Source: DLKC01 sp002478885 | GTDB taxonomy: Bacteria; Bacteroidota; Bacteroidia; Chitinophagales; Chitinophagaceae | NCBI GenBank assembly: GCA_046329585.1 | Contig: JAXLUI010000002.1 | Coordinates: 496,001-560,000, forward strand | Direction: 5' to 3' | Length of the DNA: 64,000 bases | Translations under genes and position numbers: made by a program | In this document: one piece after another, positions 63,683-64,000 of the stretch | Numbering within the stretch: the stretch's first letter is position 1 | How the letters are laid out: each line of letters begins with the position of its first letter | Notes under the pieces: model-generated | Seen by the model: only the letters and a program-made list of their open reading frames with translations | What the model was told of the DNA's origin: nothing | Databases searched by the model: none

Positions 63683-64000
63683 ATGAGATCGAGCGGATTT
63701 CTTTTGATTTGCCTGCTGTTTGTTTTTTCGTGCACCAGCCATAAGTCAACAAAAACAGAAGCAGTACCTATTGCGTCGGGTTACATGCCGTCACTGGCGA
63801 AAGATGCGAACAACAACATGCATCTGGTGTATGGGAATGGCGACAGTATTATGTACGTGGCATCTTTCGATGAGGGCCAGAACTTTGGCAATCCAGTGCT
63901 CATCGACACCCTTACGGATCTTGTCGATAATGCTACAAGAGGCCCGCAGATAGCTGTAACCAAAAACGGGCTTGCGGTAATCGCCGTAAACAAACAGGGA
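63683..64000 (+). CDS. Lipoprotein with BNR/Asp-box-like repeat, sialidase-like (3' end outside window)
   Basis: The first 106 codons are present; the frame is open to the window end. A lipoprotein signal peptide (SGFLLICLLFVFSCTSH, lipobox Cys about residue 17) is followed by a beta-rich region. SFDEGQNFGNPVLI resembles an Asp-box/BNR unit (SxDxGxxW/F), as in sialidase-like and beta-propeller proteins. It is probably an outer-membrane-anchored exo-sialidase-fold protein of unknown substrate. ATG 63683. Confidence 0.75.
   Translation, partial: MRSSGFLLICLLFVFSCTSHKSTKTEAVPIASGYMPSLAKDANNNMHLVYGNGDSIMYVASFDEGQNFGNPVLIDTLTDLVDNATRGPQIAVTKNGLAVIAVNKQG

Noticed and set aside
1..64000. Prophage or integrative element around the GH19-like gene and repeats
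   Set aside because: No integrase, portal, terminase, tRNA attachment site or conjugation gene was found.

Overview
The window reads as chromosomal DNA of a Bacteroidota bacterium, most likely family Chitinophagaceae. This is inferred from gene content: a gingipain-like C25 protease of the type IX secretion (T9SS) kind, proteins with T9SS C-terminal sorting domains, a GLPGLI protein beside an outer-membrane beta-barrel receptor, fused E1 alpha/beta and fused SecDF genes, and FecR/LytTR-era style two-component pairs without Shine-Dalgarno starts. Several promoters fit the Bacteroidota pattern TTG - about 18 to 20 bases - TAnnTTTG. No rRNA, tRNA, CRISPR array, integrase or insertion-sequence transposase was recognised.

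Layout. 1-6.5 kb: the end of a multihaem cytochrome c/TPR protein, an MgtA-type Mg2+ ATPase, and a LytS/LytTR two-component pair. 6.5-12 kb (minus strand): endonuclease III, an M28 peptidase, aquaporin Z and a fused 2-oxoacid dehydrogenase E1. 12-16.7 kb: two tandem DUF1573 proteins, then a molybdenum hydroxylase (2Fe-2S subunit and molybdopterin subunit) with a cytochrome c as probable electron acceptor. 17-20.2 kb: a large ELWxxDGT-repeat T9SS cargo protein. 20.5-26.4 kb (minus): a tripartite RND efflux operon (TolC, adaptor, pump). 26.6-33.5 kb: SPFH protein, PlsC-like acyltransferase, and a 1639-residue C25 protease of PorU2 type. 33.9-38.5 kb (minus): four nucleotide-sugar genes (aminotransferase, UDP-glucuronate decarboxylase, UDP-sugar dehydrogenase, RmlD). 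38.8-45 kb: Kdo transferase, thymidine kinase, SecDF. 45-50.5 kb: small secreted, GH19-like, YXWGXW, IscA-like, DUF7935-like and GLPGLI proteins. 50.5-64 kb: beta-barrel receptor, glycogen branching enzyme, a PAS protein resembling a kinase without an ATPase domain, ArgS, GtrA, an alpha/beta hydrolase, a coiled-coil protein, an EF-G paralogue and the start of a lipoprotein.

The most notable feature is not a gene. At least fourteen intergenic spaces from 9 kb to 64 kb carry a dispersed inverted-repeat element. Its core is GTTGCGTCGCACTCTTGTGC, usually met again as its reverse complement 85-150 bases further on. Outside the cores the arms extend about 35-45 bases to ends resembling TTTTTTGTGCCGGGC on the left and its complement on the right. 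I saw no copy inside a gene. The element resembles a REP/BIME doublet or a small MITE, but I do not know it as a described family. A second arm type (GAAGTGAGTGACnCAACAGG) replaces the right core at two loci.

Gene starts were chosen from ATG position, signal peptides and promoter position. Several longer open frames begin at TTG or GTG codons inside promoters or repeats and were trimmed.
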